A stretch of 36,850 bases of DNA, from assembly GCA_016550425.1 (NCBI GenBank), contig JABXGS010000166.1, positions 1-36,850 on the forward strand, written 5' to 3'. The notes below the pieces were generated by a model. It made no database searches. It saw only the letters and a program-made list of their open reading frames with translations, and had not been told where the DNA came from. Of this stretch, positions 24,278 through 32,136 are shown in pieces; within the stretch, counting starts at the first letter, position 1; each line of letters opens with the position of its first letter. The DNA comes from an archaeon (GTDB taxonomy: Archaea; Asgardarchaeota; Hermodarchaeia; Hermodarchaeales; Hermodarchaeaceae). Both the position numbers and the translations under genes were made by a program.

Positions 24278-25546
24278 ATGCCTTCTTCAGAACGTGTCTC
24301 GTGTTTCTACTGTGCTCAATACGCAAAAGTGGTTAAGGAGTATCCCATAAATATTGCATCTCATGATGCGAGCTCCTTTACTCCGCGTTGTTCCCTGCAC
24401 TGGCAATATGAATGCAATACATGTGGAAAATTAAGACACTTCAACGGAATTGCCTGGTGTTCCACTTGTAAAACATTTACCTGTCTAGCCTGTGGCGATG
24501 AAAAAATGGTCCACAAAGAATTCCTGATCTATGACAACTACTATACAATTCCCTGTGCAAATTGTGGAAAAATGAATCCTGCATTAGATTTCGCAGAATA
24601 CGATGGAACCCATCCCTACCAAATTGGGGCTCTCCAACCAGTAGAAGGTCTTGCTATCTGGAAACCCAGCCCCACAGATGAGATTGCAACACAGGAGTTT
24701 CCCCATCAGGCATGGGGGCGTCAAAGAGTTCTCAGGCTTGGAAGATGTGGATACTGGAAGAGGCTCGACTCGCTTGATGAAATCAGTCCAATAGCCCTCT
24801 GGGACGAAGCTGCTCCAACTTGGGTATCCTTTGTTGGAGAAGGCGGAGACTACCATCACAAATACATTATTTTGCCTGAACTATATCGCCTGATTGATGT
24901 GCAACAAGACGAGATAATTTTAGACGTTGCTTGTGGCGAAGGAAACGTCGCCCGCCATCTAGCTAAAAACGGAGCGAAGGTCACTGGGATAGACATTTCC
25001 AAAATGCTGGATTTTGCCATTGAACGAGAAGAAAAAGAACAATTGGGCATTCGCTATGTGAAACTCAATGCTGAACAGCTTCTAGACAAATTCAGTGAAG
25101 GCTCCTTTGACAAAATAGTCTGCAATATGGCGTTAATGGACATCGATGATTACAAAACGACACTCAAACAGATATCGCAGGCACTAAAAGAAAATGGCAT
25201 TTTTGTGTTTAGTATTCTCCATCCAGCATTCAGCTGGCCTGCATGCAACACAATCAGGGTTCCCGGAGATAGCCAAAGAAATGAAGACCGGATGAAAGTT
25301 GTCATCGATTACTTCGATGAACGACCCGTGCTCTACACCGATGACCCGCCAACGATACAGTTCACTAGACCGATAAGCGCATACCTCAATGAACTGGTTA
25401 AAAATAATTTCGCGCTTGTTGAGGTGAGTGAACCAAAAGCTTCTGAAGACGTGGTTCAGCAATTTCCAAGAAAAGCTTACCTTGATGATCACCTTGTACC
25501 CGATTTTCTCATCCTGAAGACGATCAAGAAATCAGTCTCTAATTAG
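24278..25546 (+). CDS. Zinc-finger / class I SAM methyltransferase fusion
   Basis: This 422-aa protein has an N-terminal ~100 residues packed with Cys pairs: C9-x2-C12, C38, C46-x2-C49, C61-x2-C64, C69-x2-C72 and C93-x2-C96, probably two to three zinc sites. After a linker comes a Rossmann methyltransferase: motif I LDVACGEGNVARHL (DVACGEG 216-222), acidic motif II GIDIS, and motif IV FDKIVCNMALMDI with the post-motif helix LKQISQALKENGIFVFSILHP. This is the Methyltransf_11 type. The zinc module may recognise RNA or protein; the substrate is unknown. It is leaderless, with a TATA box at 24251. The following 120-170 nt hold AT-rich promoter-like sequence for the BMP gene (TTTTTTATATAC near 25601-25612). 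Confidence 0.85.
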   Translation: MPSSERVSCFYCAQYAKVVKEYPINIASHDASSFTPRCSLHWQYECNTCGKLRHFNGIAWCSTCKTFTCLACGDEKMVHKEFLIYDNYYTIPCANCGKMNPALDFAEYDGTHPYQIGALQPVEGLAIWKPSPTDEIATQEFPHQAWGRQRVLRLGRCGYWKRLDSLDEISPIALWDEAAPTWVSFVGEGGDYHHKYIILPELYRLIDVQQDEIILDVACGEGNVARHLAKNGAKVTGIDISKMLDFAIEREEKEQLGIRYVKLNAEQLLDKFSEGSFDKIVCNMALMDIDDYKTTLKQISQALKENGIFVFSILHPAFSWPACNTIRVPGDSQRNEDRMKVVIDYFDERPVLYTDDPPTIQFTRPISAYLNELVKNNFALVEVSEPKASEDVVQQFPRKAYLDDHLVPDFLILKTIKKSVSN

Positions 25547-25714
25547 AGCTGGTACACGGGTTAATATTCATCCACACTTGGATCACTTTCTTTCCTTTGT
25601 TTTTTTATATACATCCAAAAAACGGTGCTCTAATTATTGATCTAAACAGCAGCATATTTATGAGATGTGTTTTTTTCCATTACTGAACATACCCAGTTAT
25701 GGAGTGTGGAGAGT

Positions 25715-26869
25715 ATGACAAAAAAACAACAACGCCCCCCATTATGGGTATTTTTAGCAGTGCTGTTGGTTGCTTGCGTAATCATCACAGTAGGCTTAAC
25801 CAATCCCCTCCTTCCTCAGATTATCAGACCCCCCAATCCTTTCAGTGTGGCTATCGTGTTGACCGAAGAGGGTCTTAATGATAGGGGGATTAATGATGCC
25901 TGTATCCAGGGTGCTCTAGACGCTCTCGATGATTTCGGAGTAGAATTTACACAAGCTGTGCCCTCATCATATTCAGATATCGAGGTGCTCTTACGGCGTT
26001 ATGCTGAACACGTAGGGTGGGCAACACCGTATGAGCTGATAATAGCTGTTGGAGTGGATGGTTCAGGTTCAGTAAGGTCTATCGCTCCTGATTATCCGAA
26101 CCAAAAATTCGCTGCTATAGACGACTACATTAATTCGGGTGTACTTCCAAATCTACGATCAATCCGGTTTGCTGAGGAAGAAGGAGCTGCCCTTGTTGGT
26201 GCTCTTGCTGGACTTTATACAGTCACAAACAAGGTTGGATTCATCGGAGAGTCAGTTATCCTTCCCCGTGTTTATAGATATGGTGCAGGATTCTTCTGGG
26301 GTGCCGATCTCACAAATCCTTCCATAGCTTTGGAAATCGATGTGCCGTCCCCTAATATTGACTTTGGATTCGTAAGTCCGTATGAAGATGAAGTCCTCGC
26401 TGAAGTTGAAGCTGATGAACAATATTTTGGAGGTTGTGATATTATTTTCTCAGTTGACGGAGTAATATCAAAAACGCAGTTGTCAGCTGTGATCAACTCA
26501 GCTCGAAGAAACAACGCCACCAGAGGTCCTATCTGGGTTATTGGGTCTGATAATCCTAAAATGCATCTAGGAACAGCTAACTCAACCCAGCCCATTGCAC
26601 CGACACTTGTTCTTTCATCAATGCTTAAACGCTTTGATGTCGCTGTTTATGACACGATTGTGAACTATGTAGTAAACGGGCAATCTATTTCAGGCATTTC
26701 TCGGTTTAGCTTGCTAAACAATGGTGTGGGCTGGGAGCTGAATAATACTCTTCTTGGACCACGTTGGGCAGTTTCTGTAGCAGACCAATTAATCATTTCA
26801 GATATCGCTCTTGGCATCATAAACGGAACGTACATAGTTCCTACAGATTACCCGTGGTTGTCACTCTAA
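25715..26869 (+). CDS. BMP-family substrate-binding protein (nucleoside-type), copy 1
   Basis: I choose ATG 25715, with GGAG elements just upstream (TATGGAGTGTGGAGAGT), over a GTG at 25667. The 384-aa protein begins with a basic tail and one helix (LWVFLAVLLVACVIITVGL) that anchors it; LVAC looks lipobox-like but hydrophobic residues continue, so a membrane anchor is more likely. The BMP/PnrA fold follows: VAIVLTEEGLNDRGINDACIQGALDA, LIIAVGVDGS, NQKFAAIDDYI, and FAEEEGAALVGALAGLYT...VGFIGE. Family members bind purine nucleosides for ABC import. The GFNDKSFN-type site is altered to GLNDRGIN. No ABC ATPase or permease is adjacent. A paralogue begins at 35997. Confidence 0.85.
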   Translation: MTKKQQRPPLWVFLAVLLVACVIITVGLTNPLLPQIIRPPNPFSVAIVLTEEGLNDRGINDACIQGALDALDDFGVEFTQAVPSSYSDIEVLLRRYAEHVGWATPYELIIAVGVDGSGSVRSIAPDYPNQKFAAIDDYINSGVLPNLRSIRFAEEEGAALVGALAGLYTVTNKVGFIGESVILPRVYRYGAGFFWGADLTNPSIALEIDVPSPNIDFGFVSPYEDEVLAEVEADEQYFGGCDIIFSVDGVISKTQLSAVINSARRNNATRGPIWVIGSDNPKMHLGTANSTQPIAPTLVLSSMLKRFDVAVYDTIVNYVVNGQSISGISRFSLLNNGVGWELNNTLLGPRWAVSVADQLIISDIALGIINGTYIVPTDYPWLSL

Positions 26870-26877
26870 ACCTCAAG

Positions 26878-26930
26878 AGGACAAGGTTTTTGATATAAGG
26901 AACCTTGCCTAAGAGGTATTTCGTCCTTAT
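26878..26930 (+). other. Hairpin / possible H-type pseudoknot between BMP and acyl-CoA synthetase genes
   Basis: CAAGGTT (26882-26888) pairs perfectly with AACCTTG (26901-26907), extended by AGG/CCT across a one-base bulge. The loop contains ATAAGG (26895-26900), which is complementary to CCTTAT (26925-26930), giving a pseudoknot topology. The element starts 9 nt after the BMP stop and ends about 100 nt before the next start. It could be a terminator-like or leader structure; chance is not excluded. A TTTATTAG near 26949 may be the TATA box of the next gene. Confidence 0.35.
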
Positions 26931-27028
26931 CAATGGCAGGTAAATCCATTTATTAGCACAAAGGGGTTGTTGATGGGAAAAGGACCTTCTATTATTGGAA
27001 GATCTGAATCATCGAAGTGTGGTCAGCA

Positions 27029-28444
27029 ATGGATTCAATTGAAACACAAATGGATCGCTTCTTCAAACCGAAAAGTGTCGCCATCATCGGGGCTTCCCGA
27101 AGACCAGGACGAATTGGGCATATTGTTGTTGAACAAATGGTCGCAGCCAAGTTTCCTGGCCGATTGTATCCTATCAATCCCAAGGCGGCTAAAGAAGGGC
27201 ATCATATCCTTGGTATCAAAACCTATGCCTCAATCAAAGACTGTGGAGGTCCCATTGAGCTTGCAGTCATTGTAATCCCTGCCAAATATGTTCCTCAAGC
27301 AATGAAAGAATGCGCTGAAGTCAAAGTCCCTAATGTCATCATAGTATCTGGTGGTTTCCGTGAATCCGGTCCGGAGGGGGTTGCACTTGAAAATGAGGTG
27401 CTGGAAATTGCCCAGAAGGGGAACATTCGGGTTCTAGGCCCCAACTGTCTGGGAACCTTCAGCCCAAGCACACATATTGACACTCTCTTTCTTCCCGAAA
27501 GTACGACACCTCGACCTCAAGTGGGTCGAATCTCTTTCCTTTCACAATCTGGTTCGGTAGGCGGATCCGTGATGAGTTTCGCTTATAATGAAAAAATAGG
27601 ATTTAGTAAATTCGCGAGCTTTGGTAACGCTATTGACGTTGATGAAGGTGATCTTATTGATTATCTTGAAGACGATGAAGACACTCAAGTCACAGGACTC
27701 TACCTCGAATCCATTAATCGTGGACGAAAATTCATCGATATCTGCAGCCGGGCTTGCAGGGTCAAACCCTTCGTTGTAATTAAGGCAGGACGGAGTGAAG
27801 CTGGCACTAGGGCCGTTTCAAGCCATACTGGCTCACTTGCTGGCACCGATCGCATCTATGATGCAGCCTTTGAAGCAGCAGGAATTATTCGCGTTAAAAC
27901 AATTGGTGAGTTCTTTGACGTGGCGAGAGCTCTTGCACACCAACCACCCGCAAAAAGTAACCGTATTGGCGTAATCACAAGTGGGGGTGGCTTTGGAGTG
28001 ATGACGCTGGACGCGCTTGCTGACTACAACCTCGAAGCCCCGGAGTTATCTGCGGCTTTACAAAAGCGGCTCCACACCAAACTCCCGTATTTCTACTCGG
28101 TTAAGAATCCTGTAGATCTAACCGGGTCTGCGACAGCCGAGCAATTTGCTTTTTCGATGAACACCTTGCTCGATAGCGACGAGGTCGATGGTATCATCGT
28201 GATTCCCCTTTTCATGACACCTTTGCTGGATGCTGAACAGGTCAGCCAGGCAATTGTGGAAGCCTCCGAGCAACGGAAGAAACCTATTATTGTTGTTTCA
28301 GTTCCATCAACCAAAGAAATCAGGCAACGAATGTTCAAACTCCGATTAGCAGGTGTACCATCTTATCACTTGCCTATGCGTGGGGCAAGAGGAATCGCAG
28401 CACTCGTTGAATATGGAGAAATTATAACCCGTCCCAAAGACTAG
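27029..28444 (+). CDS. NDP-forming acyl-CoA synthetase, alpha subunit
   Basis: This 471-aa protein has a CoA-binding Rossmann domain (PKSVAIIGASRRPGRIGHIV, about 13-130) with LGPNCLG, then two succinyl-CoA-ligase-like domains. The phosphorylated His is in SSHTGSLAGTDRIYDAAFEAAGI (H266). The C-terminal domain includes VITSGGGFGVMTLDALAD. There is no ATP-grasp domain, so it is an alpha-only subunit needing a separate beta. These enzymes (ADP-forming acetate/acyl-CoA synthetases) convert acyl-CoA to acid plus ATP in archaeal amino-acid fermentation. I use ATG 27029; GTG 27017 is an alternative. No beta subunit is seen nearby. The stop shares CTAG with the convergent HAD gene. Confidence 0.9.
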   Translation: MDSIETQMDRFFKPKSVAIIGASRRPGRIGHIVVEQMVAAKFPGRLYPINPKAAKEGHHILGIKTYASIKDCGGPIELAVIVIPAKYVPQAMKECAEVKVPNVIIVSGGFRESGPEGVALENEVLEIAQKGNIRVLGPNCLGTFSPSTHIDTLFLPESTTPRPQVGRISFLSQSGSVGGSVMSFAYNEKIGFSKFASFGNAIDVDEGDLIDYLEDDEDTQVTGLYLESINRGRKFIDICSRACRVKPFVVIKAGRSEAGTRAVSSHTGSLAGTDRIYDAAFEAAGIIRVKTIGEFFDVARALAHQPPAKSNRIGVITSGGGFGVMTLDALADYNLEAPELSAALQKRLHTKLPYFYSVKNPVDLTGSATAEQFAFSMNTLLDSDEVDGIIVIPLFMTPLLDAEQVSQAIVEASEQRKKPIIVVSVPSTKEIRQRMFKLRLAGVPSYHLPMRGARGIAALVEYGEIITRPKD

Positions 28445-29166
28445 CCAGTTCCTGAGAGTTGAAATTTAAGTAAATCATTTAGATTTGTGATCGTCAGATC
28501 AGGCGGGGGGTCCAAGTCGGTTGGAGCAGCTTGATCTGGGCGTTTAATGAGGACCGTAATCATCCCAACGCGATTCCCCCCAATGATGTCACTACTCGAA
28601 TCACCAACCATCACCGCATTCTCTGGAGAAACTTCAAATTTATCTAAAAGACGAAGGAATCCATCGGGTTCAGGTTTCGCGAATTCTTGTTCCTCGGTAC
28701 CTAACATGACAAGTCCTTTGAAAAATCGCTCAAGATTAAACATTTTTAATTCCAAGATGGCAATTTCTGGTGGAGTATTCGTAAGAAGGCCCAGAGGGAC
28801 CCTCTCGTGCAGTGACTCTAAGACATCCACATCATCAAAAAGGCGAATAATCCCTTTTGCAATAAACTCTTGGCGTTTCTTGTAATCAATTTCGTCAAAG
28901 TGAGCAATGAAACTATCATACTCCTTTACACCCCAACTGCGCAGGACTAACTCAAATTCCCCACCCGAATGCCATAACCCCAAACGTATGGCTTCTGAAG
29001 GAATTGTGATATTGAACTCAGTGAGGGTTTGGACAAGAATTTCATCGAAAAAACTCCAAATTGATGGAATATTCACTAAGGTTCCATCTAAATCAAATAG
29101 CATCGTTCCAATTGGACGTTGAAAAATCGCTTCCAATAAATCACCCACGCAAGTGTAGAAAGACAA
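28441..29166 (-). CDS. HAD-superfamily hydrolase (phosphoglycolate-phosphatase-like)
   Basis: The protein is up to 241 aa with HAD motif I MLFDLDGTLVN (D25, D27), motif II LLTNTPPE, the Lys in EFAKPEPDGF and motif IV MVGDSSSDIIGG, plus a helical C1 cap, so it is a HAD-IA phosphatase of unknown substrate. The start is uncertain. TTG 29164-29166 has GGAG 12 nt upstream, but most relatives begin just before motif I, and later TTG/ATG codons (about 29136 and 29100) are possible. It overlaps the acyl-CoA synthetase gene tail to tail by 4 nt and is divergent from mtnA. Confidence 0.82.
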   Translation of the reverse strand: MSFYTCVGDLLEAIFQRPIGTMLFDLDGTLVNIPSIWSFFDEILVQTLTEFNITIPSEAIRLGLWHSGGEFELVLRSWGVKEYDSFIAHFDEIDYKKRQEFIAKGIIRLFDDVDVLESLHERVPLGLLTNTPPEIAILELKMFNLERFFKGLVMLGTEEQEFAKPEPDGFLRLLDKFEVSPENAVMVGDSSSDIIGGNRVGMITVLIKRPDQAAPTDLDPPPDLTITNLNDLLKFQLSGTG

Positions 29167-29236
29167 TTCATCGACTGGCTCCCAAAACTCTTTTGGTCAC
29201 GAATCCGATTAATAACTAAACTGGAGGTCTCGGTCA

Positions 29237-30355
29237 ATGCAGATTAAAATCGATGGGCAAATAGTCGACATGCTCGCTGTTCAAATGGAACACCATATGG
29301 TTCGAATGATTGACCAGCGATGGTTACCTTTCAAATTTGAAATCAAAGAGCTAGATACTTATCAAGATACAGTAAAAGCCATTAAGGATCTTGTAACTCG
29401 CGGAGCAGGTTCAGTCGGAGTGGCAGGCGCATTCGCTATGGCACAGGCCGCTCATGAGATTCAGACGTCTTTAGTGCTAGAGTTTAACCACTTGCTAATG
29501 GAATCTGCTCAAATAATTAAGGGTGCTCGACCTACCGCTGTTAATCTCTCTGCAGCTGTGAATTATTGCCTTTCTGCAGCTGAGGTTCAAAGCACTATAG
29601 AAGAAAAGCAGGCGAGTATTGATCAAGCAGCCCAATACATTTTGGCCTCTGATATGGCTGCATCTCAAGCCATTGGTCAAGCTGGGGCAAAACTTCTCAA
29701 ACCCCAAAGTCAAGTCCTCACTCATTGTAATACAGGTGGACTCGGGCTCCAAGATCATGGATCCGCTTTGAGCATCATACGCTATGCATACAAAGCTGGA
29801 AATCTAAGGATGGTTTATGTATCAGAAACGCGACCTTGGCTGCAGGGAAGCCGGTTGACAACCTGGGAATTGCAACAAGAAGAAATTCCTCACCAACTTA
29901 TCGTGGATAGTGCCTGCGGACATTTATTTCAAAAGAATCTTGTTAATGCCGTGATCGTTGGCGCTGATCGAATTGTGGCTAATGGTGACGTCGCCAATAA
30001 AATTGGCACCTATGAGAAAGCTGTTCTTGCCAATGTGCACAAGATCCCGTTCTATGTTGCAGCACCTATTGCTACCTTTGATTTGGAGATTCCCACTGGA
30101 GATCAAATAGAAATCGAAGAACGACCTTCAAAAGAAGTGCGAACTGTGATTGGACGACTTCCAACAGGCGGCATGGGACCAGTCCAAGTAGCCCCTGATC
30201 AAACGCCCGCCCTCAATCCAGTTTTTGATGTGACACCTGCAAAGTATATCACCGGGTTCATTACAGAAAGAGGAGTTTTGACAAAGATTAAGGCTAGTAA
30301 AATAATGAAGCTGGTAGAGAAATCTGGTTACTCCTCTAAAGAGAAAGGCATTTAG
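29237..30355 (+). CDS. mtnA: S-methyl-5-thioribose-1-phosphate isomerase (eIF2B-like fold)
   Basis: This 372-aa protein has all the MtnA landmarks: TRGAGSVGVAGAFAMA (usually RGAPAIGVAAA), the catalytic Cys in THCNTGGLG (C164), ETRPWLQGSRLTTWEL, the catalytic Asp in VGADRIVANGDVANKIGTY (D244), PFYVAAPIATFD and the EERP-EV segment. It should convert methylthioribose-1-P to methylthioribulose-1-P in methionine salvage. The related archaeal ribose-1,5-bisphosphate isomerase is shorter and lacks the EERP-EV region, so MtnA is favoured, although the two activities are hard to separate by eye. ATG 29237 has GGAGG about 9 nt upstream. A 148-aa membrane protein follows after 42 nt. Confidence 0.88.
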   Translation: MQIKIDGQIVDMLAVQMEHHMVRMIDQRWLPFKFEIKELDTYQDTVKAIKDLVTRGAGSVGVAGAFAMAQAAHEIQTSLVLEFNHLLMESAQIIKGARPTAVNLSAAVNYCLSAAEVQSTIEEKQASIDQAAQYILASDMAASQAIGQAGAKLLKPQSQVLTHCNTGGLGLQDHGSALSIIRYAYKAGNLRMVYVSETRPWLQGSRLTTWELQQEEIPHQLIVDSACGHLFQKNLVNAVIVGADRIVANGDVANKIGTYEKAVLANVHKIPFYVAAPIATFDLEIPTGDQIEIEERPSKEVRTVIGRLPTGGMGPVQVAPDQTPALNPVFDVTPAKYITGFITERGVLTKIKASKIMKLVEKSGYSSKEKGI

Positions 30356-30397
30356 GGAATATTCAACGAGGATGCAACGATTTGGAGGTTTCTTATC

Positions 30398-30844
30398 ATG
30401 TCAGATCCTATGACACGATTGACTCAAGCTACTATGGACTTGAAGAAATTCACGAGTGCCTTTAATTATTGGACTTTCTTGACCATTGTGATTTATGGTG
30501 TTCTTTTAATCGGCGCTGGTTTATTCCCCGCAATATTTCAGGAACCGTTCCTGGCAATTGTTGCCGGAATAACCCTGTTTTTTATAATCATTGCGTTTCT
30601 CGCTGTCTTTTTCGTTAAAGATACACAGAAGGCCATCATGCTCACTTTAATTCGATCTCTAATTGGAGCAATTTTGCCTCTTGCTTTAATCTTTGCAACA
30701 CTTGGTCCTTTCAGCCTTTACTTGAAAGTGTTAGGAATTGCCTTGTTTCTTGTCGGATTAATCTTCTTCTACTTCCTACTCCGACCACTCCTCACAATGA
30801 ACGCCATTACCAAGGAATTGATGAAAGGTTCAAAGACGGAGTGA
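30398..30844 (+). CDS. Four-helix membrane protein, unknown function
   Basis: This 148-aa protein has a polar N-terminus of about 22 residues, four hydrophobic helices (about 25-45, 50-72, 82-102, 108-130) and a Lys-rich C-terminal tail. No motif is recognised. GGAGG lies 10 nt before ATG 30398. It lies 42 nt downstream of mtnA on the same strand, likely cotranscribed. Confidence 0.68.
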   Translation: MSDPMTRLTQATMDLKKFTSAFNYWTFLTIVIYGVLLIGAGLFPAIFQEPFLAIVAGITLFFIIIAFLAVFFVKDTQKAIMLTLIRSLIGAILPLALIFATLGPFSLYLKVLGIALFLVGLIFFYFLLRPLLTMNAITKELMKGSKTE

Positions 30845-30889
30845 CACACTTCAGAAACTCCTAAATGGTAGAAATACTTCCTAATCCGT

Positions 30890-30990
30890 GAGCATGCGGA
30901 TACCAACGATGACGAACATGCACCTAACCAGAGCCACTCATCATGGCGGATGACGGAACTGATCTGCTCGGAGGTTAGTGTCCGCAGCTC
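30890..30990 (+). ncRNA. Candidate structured RNA, about 100 nt
   Basis: In the 353-nt gap after the 148-aa gene, five complementary pairs nest in order: GAGC 30890-93 with GCUC 30987-90; GCGGAUA 30896-902 with UGUCCGC 30979-85 (one U-G pair, favouring the + strand); CUAACC 30924-29 with GGUUAG 30973-78; GAGC 30931-34 with GCUC 30966-69; and UCAUC 30938-42 with GAUGA 30949-53 around a 6-nt loop. The second and third helices abut on the 3' side. I found no tRNA, SRP, RNase P, 5S or clear C/D-box signature. The rest of the gap (30991-31169) shows nothing firm beyond a GGAGG near 31104 not followed by a start codon. Confidence 0.42.
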
Positions 30991-31169
30991 GCAACTTTTG
31001 TACCAGATTCTTCAAAGAGCTCTATTCATGAATCGATAAGACTCTATGATCTGCAATACTGTATGGAGTGAAATCGCATTCAAACCACGTGCCAAAATAA
31101 AGGAGGATTAATCAGAAGCAGTAAACGTGCCACCAATCAAATGAAAAATTATTGACCCAAAGCTCCCTT

Positions 31170-31176
31170 TTTATAT
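31170..31176 (+). promoter_or_regulatory. TATA-like box of phosphoribosyltransferase copy 1
   Basis: TTTATAT is centred about 25 nt before the ATG at 31198, with no SD in between, so the transcript should start at or near the start codon. Confidence 0.62.
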
Positions 31177-31197
31177 CCAACCAATCCATCTCTCATT

Positions 31198-31791
31198 ATG
31201 ACACTTGAATACAAATACGCTGATTGGTCACAAGTTTATGAGTTATGTTTTCAGCTCTATCATCATATTCGAAAAGCTGGATTTTCACCAGACCTCATTG
31301 TAGGTGTGGCTCGAGGGGGATGGGTTCCTGCCCGAATTATCGCTGATTTTTTCATCATCCAACACACAGCCAATGTCAAGGTTGAGTTCTATCAGGATTT
31401 GTTCGATACTAAGGAACATGCCTCCATAACCCAGCCGGTGAGTGGAGAACCACGATGGAAGAAAGTCCTCGTCGTCGATGACATTGCTGATTCGGGAGCG
31501 AGTTTGGAAGCAACGGTTAAACACTTAGAACGTCGCAAGGTTTCTGAAATACAAACAGCCTGTTTGCATGTTAAACCTTGGGCAGACCCCTTGCCCAACT
31601 TTTATAGCAAGAAATTAGATGCCTGGGTAATTTATCCATGGGAAGTGAAAGAATTTACATTTTCATTTGCTCATCAGTTGTATTCAAAAAATATTGAATA
31701 TCAGGAGATTAAATCACAATTATTAGAGATCGGGCTCCCTGAACACCCAACAAAAGAGTTCCTCCGGGAATGGAAAGCAATCATGAATTAG
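31198..31791 (+). CDS. Phosphoribosyltransferase (purine type), copy 1
   Basis: This 197-aa type I PRTase has the PRPP-binding signature VLVVDDIADSGAS (90-102) and the N-terminal IVGVARGGWVPARI loop (34-47). The C-terminal hood with VIYPWEVKEFTF matches the archaeal xanthine/guanine/hypoxanthine PRTase group. It would convert a free purine base plus PRPP to the nucleotide; exact base preference is unclear. It is leaderless, with a TATA box at 31170. A close paralogue lies 1.4 kb downstream (33211), separated by three minus-strand genes. The last 11 nt overlap the convergent 84-aa gene. Confidence 0.9.
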   Translation: MTLEYKYADWSQVYELCFQLYHHIRKAGFSPDLIVGVARGGWVPARIIADFFIIQHTANVKVEFYQDLFDTKEHASITQPVSGEPRWKKVLVVDDIADSGASLEATVKHLERRKVSEIQTACLHVKPWADPLPNFYSKKLDAWVIYPWEVKEFTFSFAHQLYSKNIEYQEIKSQLLEIGLPEHPTKEFLREWKAIMN

Positions 31792-32035
31792 ACTCTCTTG
31801 TAGGCTGTAGAACAAATCGTGACATCTTCGTAATTGAGAGAACGACAAGATTCGCTTCATAAGTATGAGTCAAGTTATCGACAACGTCAGGAGGTAATCC
31901 TTGGCTATTCAGGGTTTTCCGAAAGACACGTATTCCATCGTTAGCAAAGCGTTTTCCTCGCCGCAACGCAATCCAAGAACGAATTGCTACTCGGAGTCCA
32001 TAATACATGGTAGCAACGATTTCTCGGGCATTCAT
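31781..32035 (-). CDS. Small helical protein, 84 aa (GLPxxVVxxLT motif)
   Basis: This 84-aa protein is rich in helices, with a basic middle (RSWIALRRGKRF) and the segment LNSQGLPPDVVDNLTHTYEANL. The same GLPxx(V/L)VxxxTxxY pattern occurs in the 114-aa protein encoded just upstream (KKGLPDELVLDMTRKYMSVL), so the two probably share a small domain. ATG 32033-32035 has GAGG elements upstream; one is too close and one rather far. A TTAAAAAA run about 22 nt before the ATG could serve as a TATA box. No function is known. Confidence 0.6.
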   Translation of the reverse strand: MNAREIVATMYYGLRVAIRSWIALRRGKRFANDGIRVFRKTLNSQGLPPDVVDNLTHTYEANLVVLSITKMSRFVLQPTRESNS

Positions 32036-32136
32036 TCCTCTAAACGCCTCTTTTTTTAATGGTAGGAGGAATGAGAGAGAAAGTATCTGACCTGGAAAAT
32101 TCGGCCAGATGATTTCTCACTCCATTCGGCCTCGTT

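Noticed and set aside
27015..27026. GTGTGGTCAG just before the acyl-CoA synthetase start as a third copy of the operator element
   Set aside because: The partner half-site and its spacing are absent, and the orientation is opposite to copies A and B relative to the gene.
29191..29200. TTTTGGTCAC upstream of mtnA as an operator half-site
   Set aside because: Only one half-site is present and its distance to the TATA-like sequence differs from copies A and B.
30905..30964. C/D-box-like sRNA (ACGATGA as box C, CTGA as box D)
   Set aside because: Box C has a mismatch, no good C' or D' boxes, and the flanks do not form the required terminal stem; the nested-helix fold explains the region better.
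31048..31113. Short 21-codon frame before the first PRTase
   Set aside because: No SD before its ATG and too short to support; the nearby GGAGG lies at its end, not before it.
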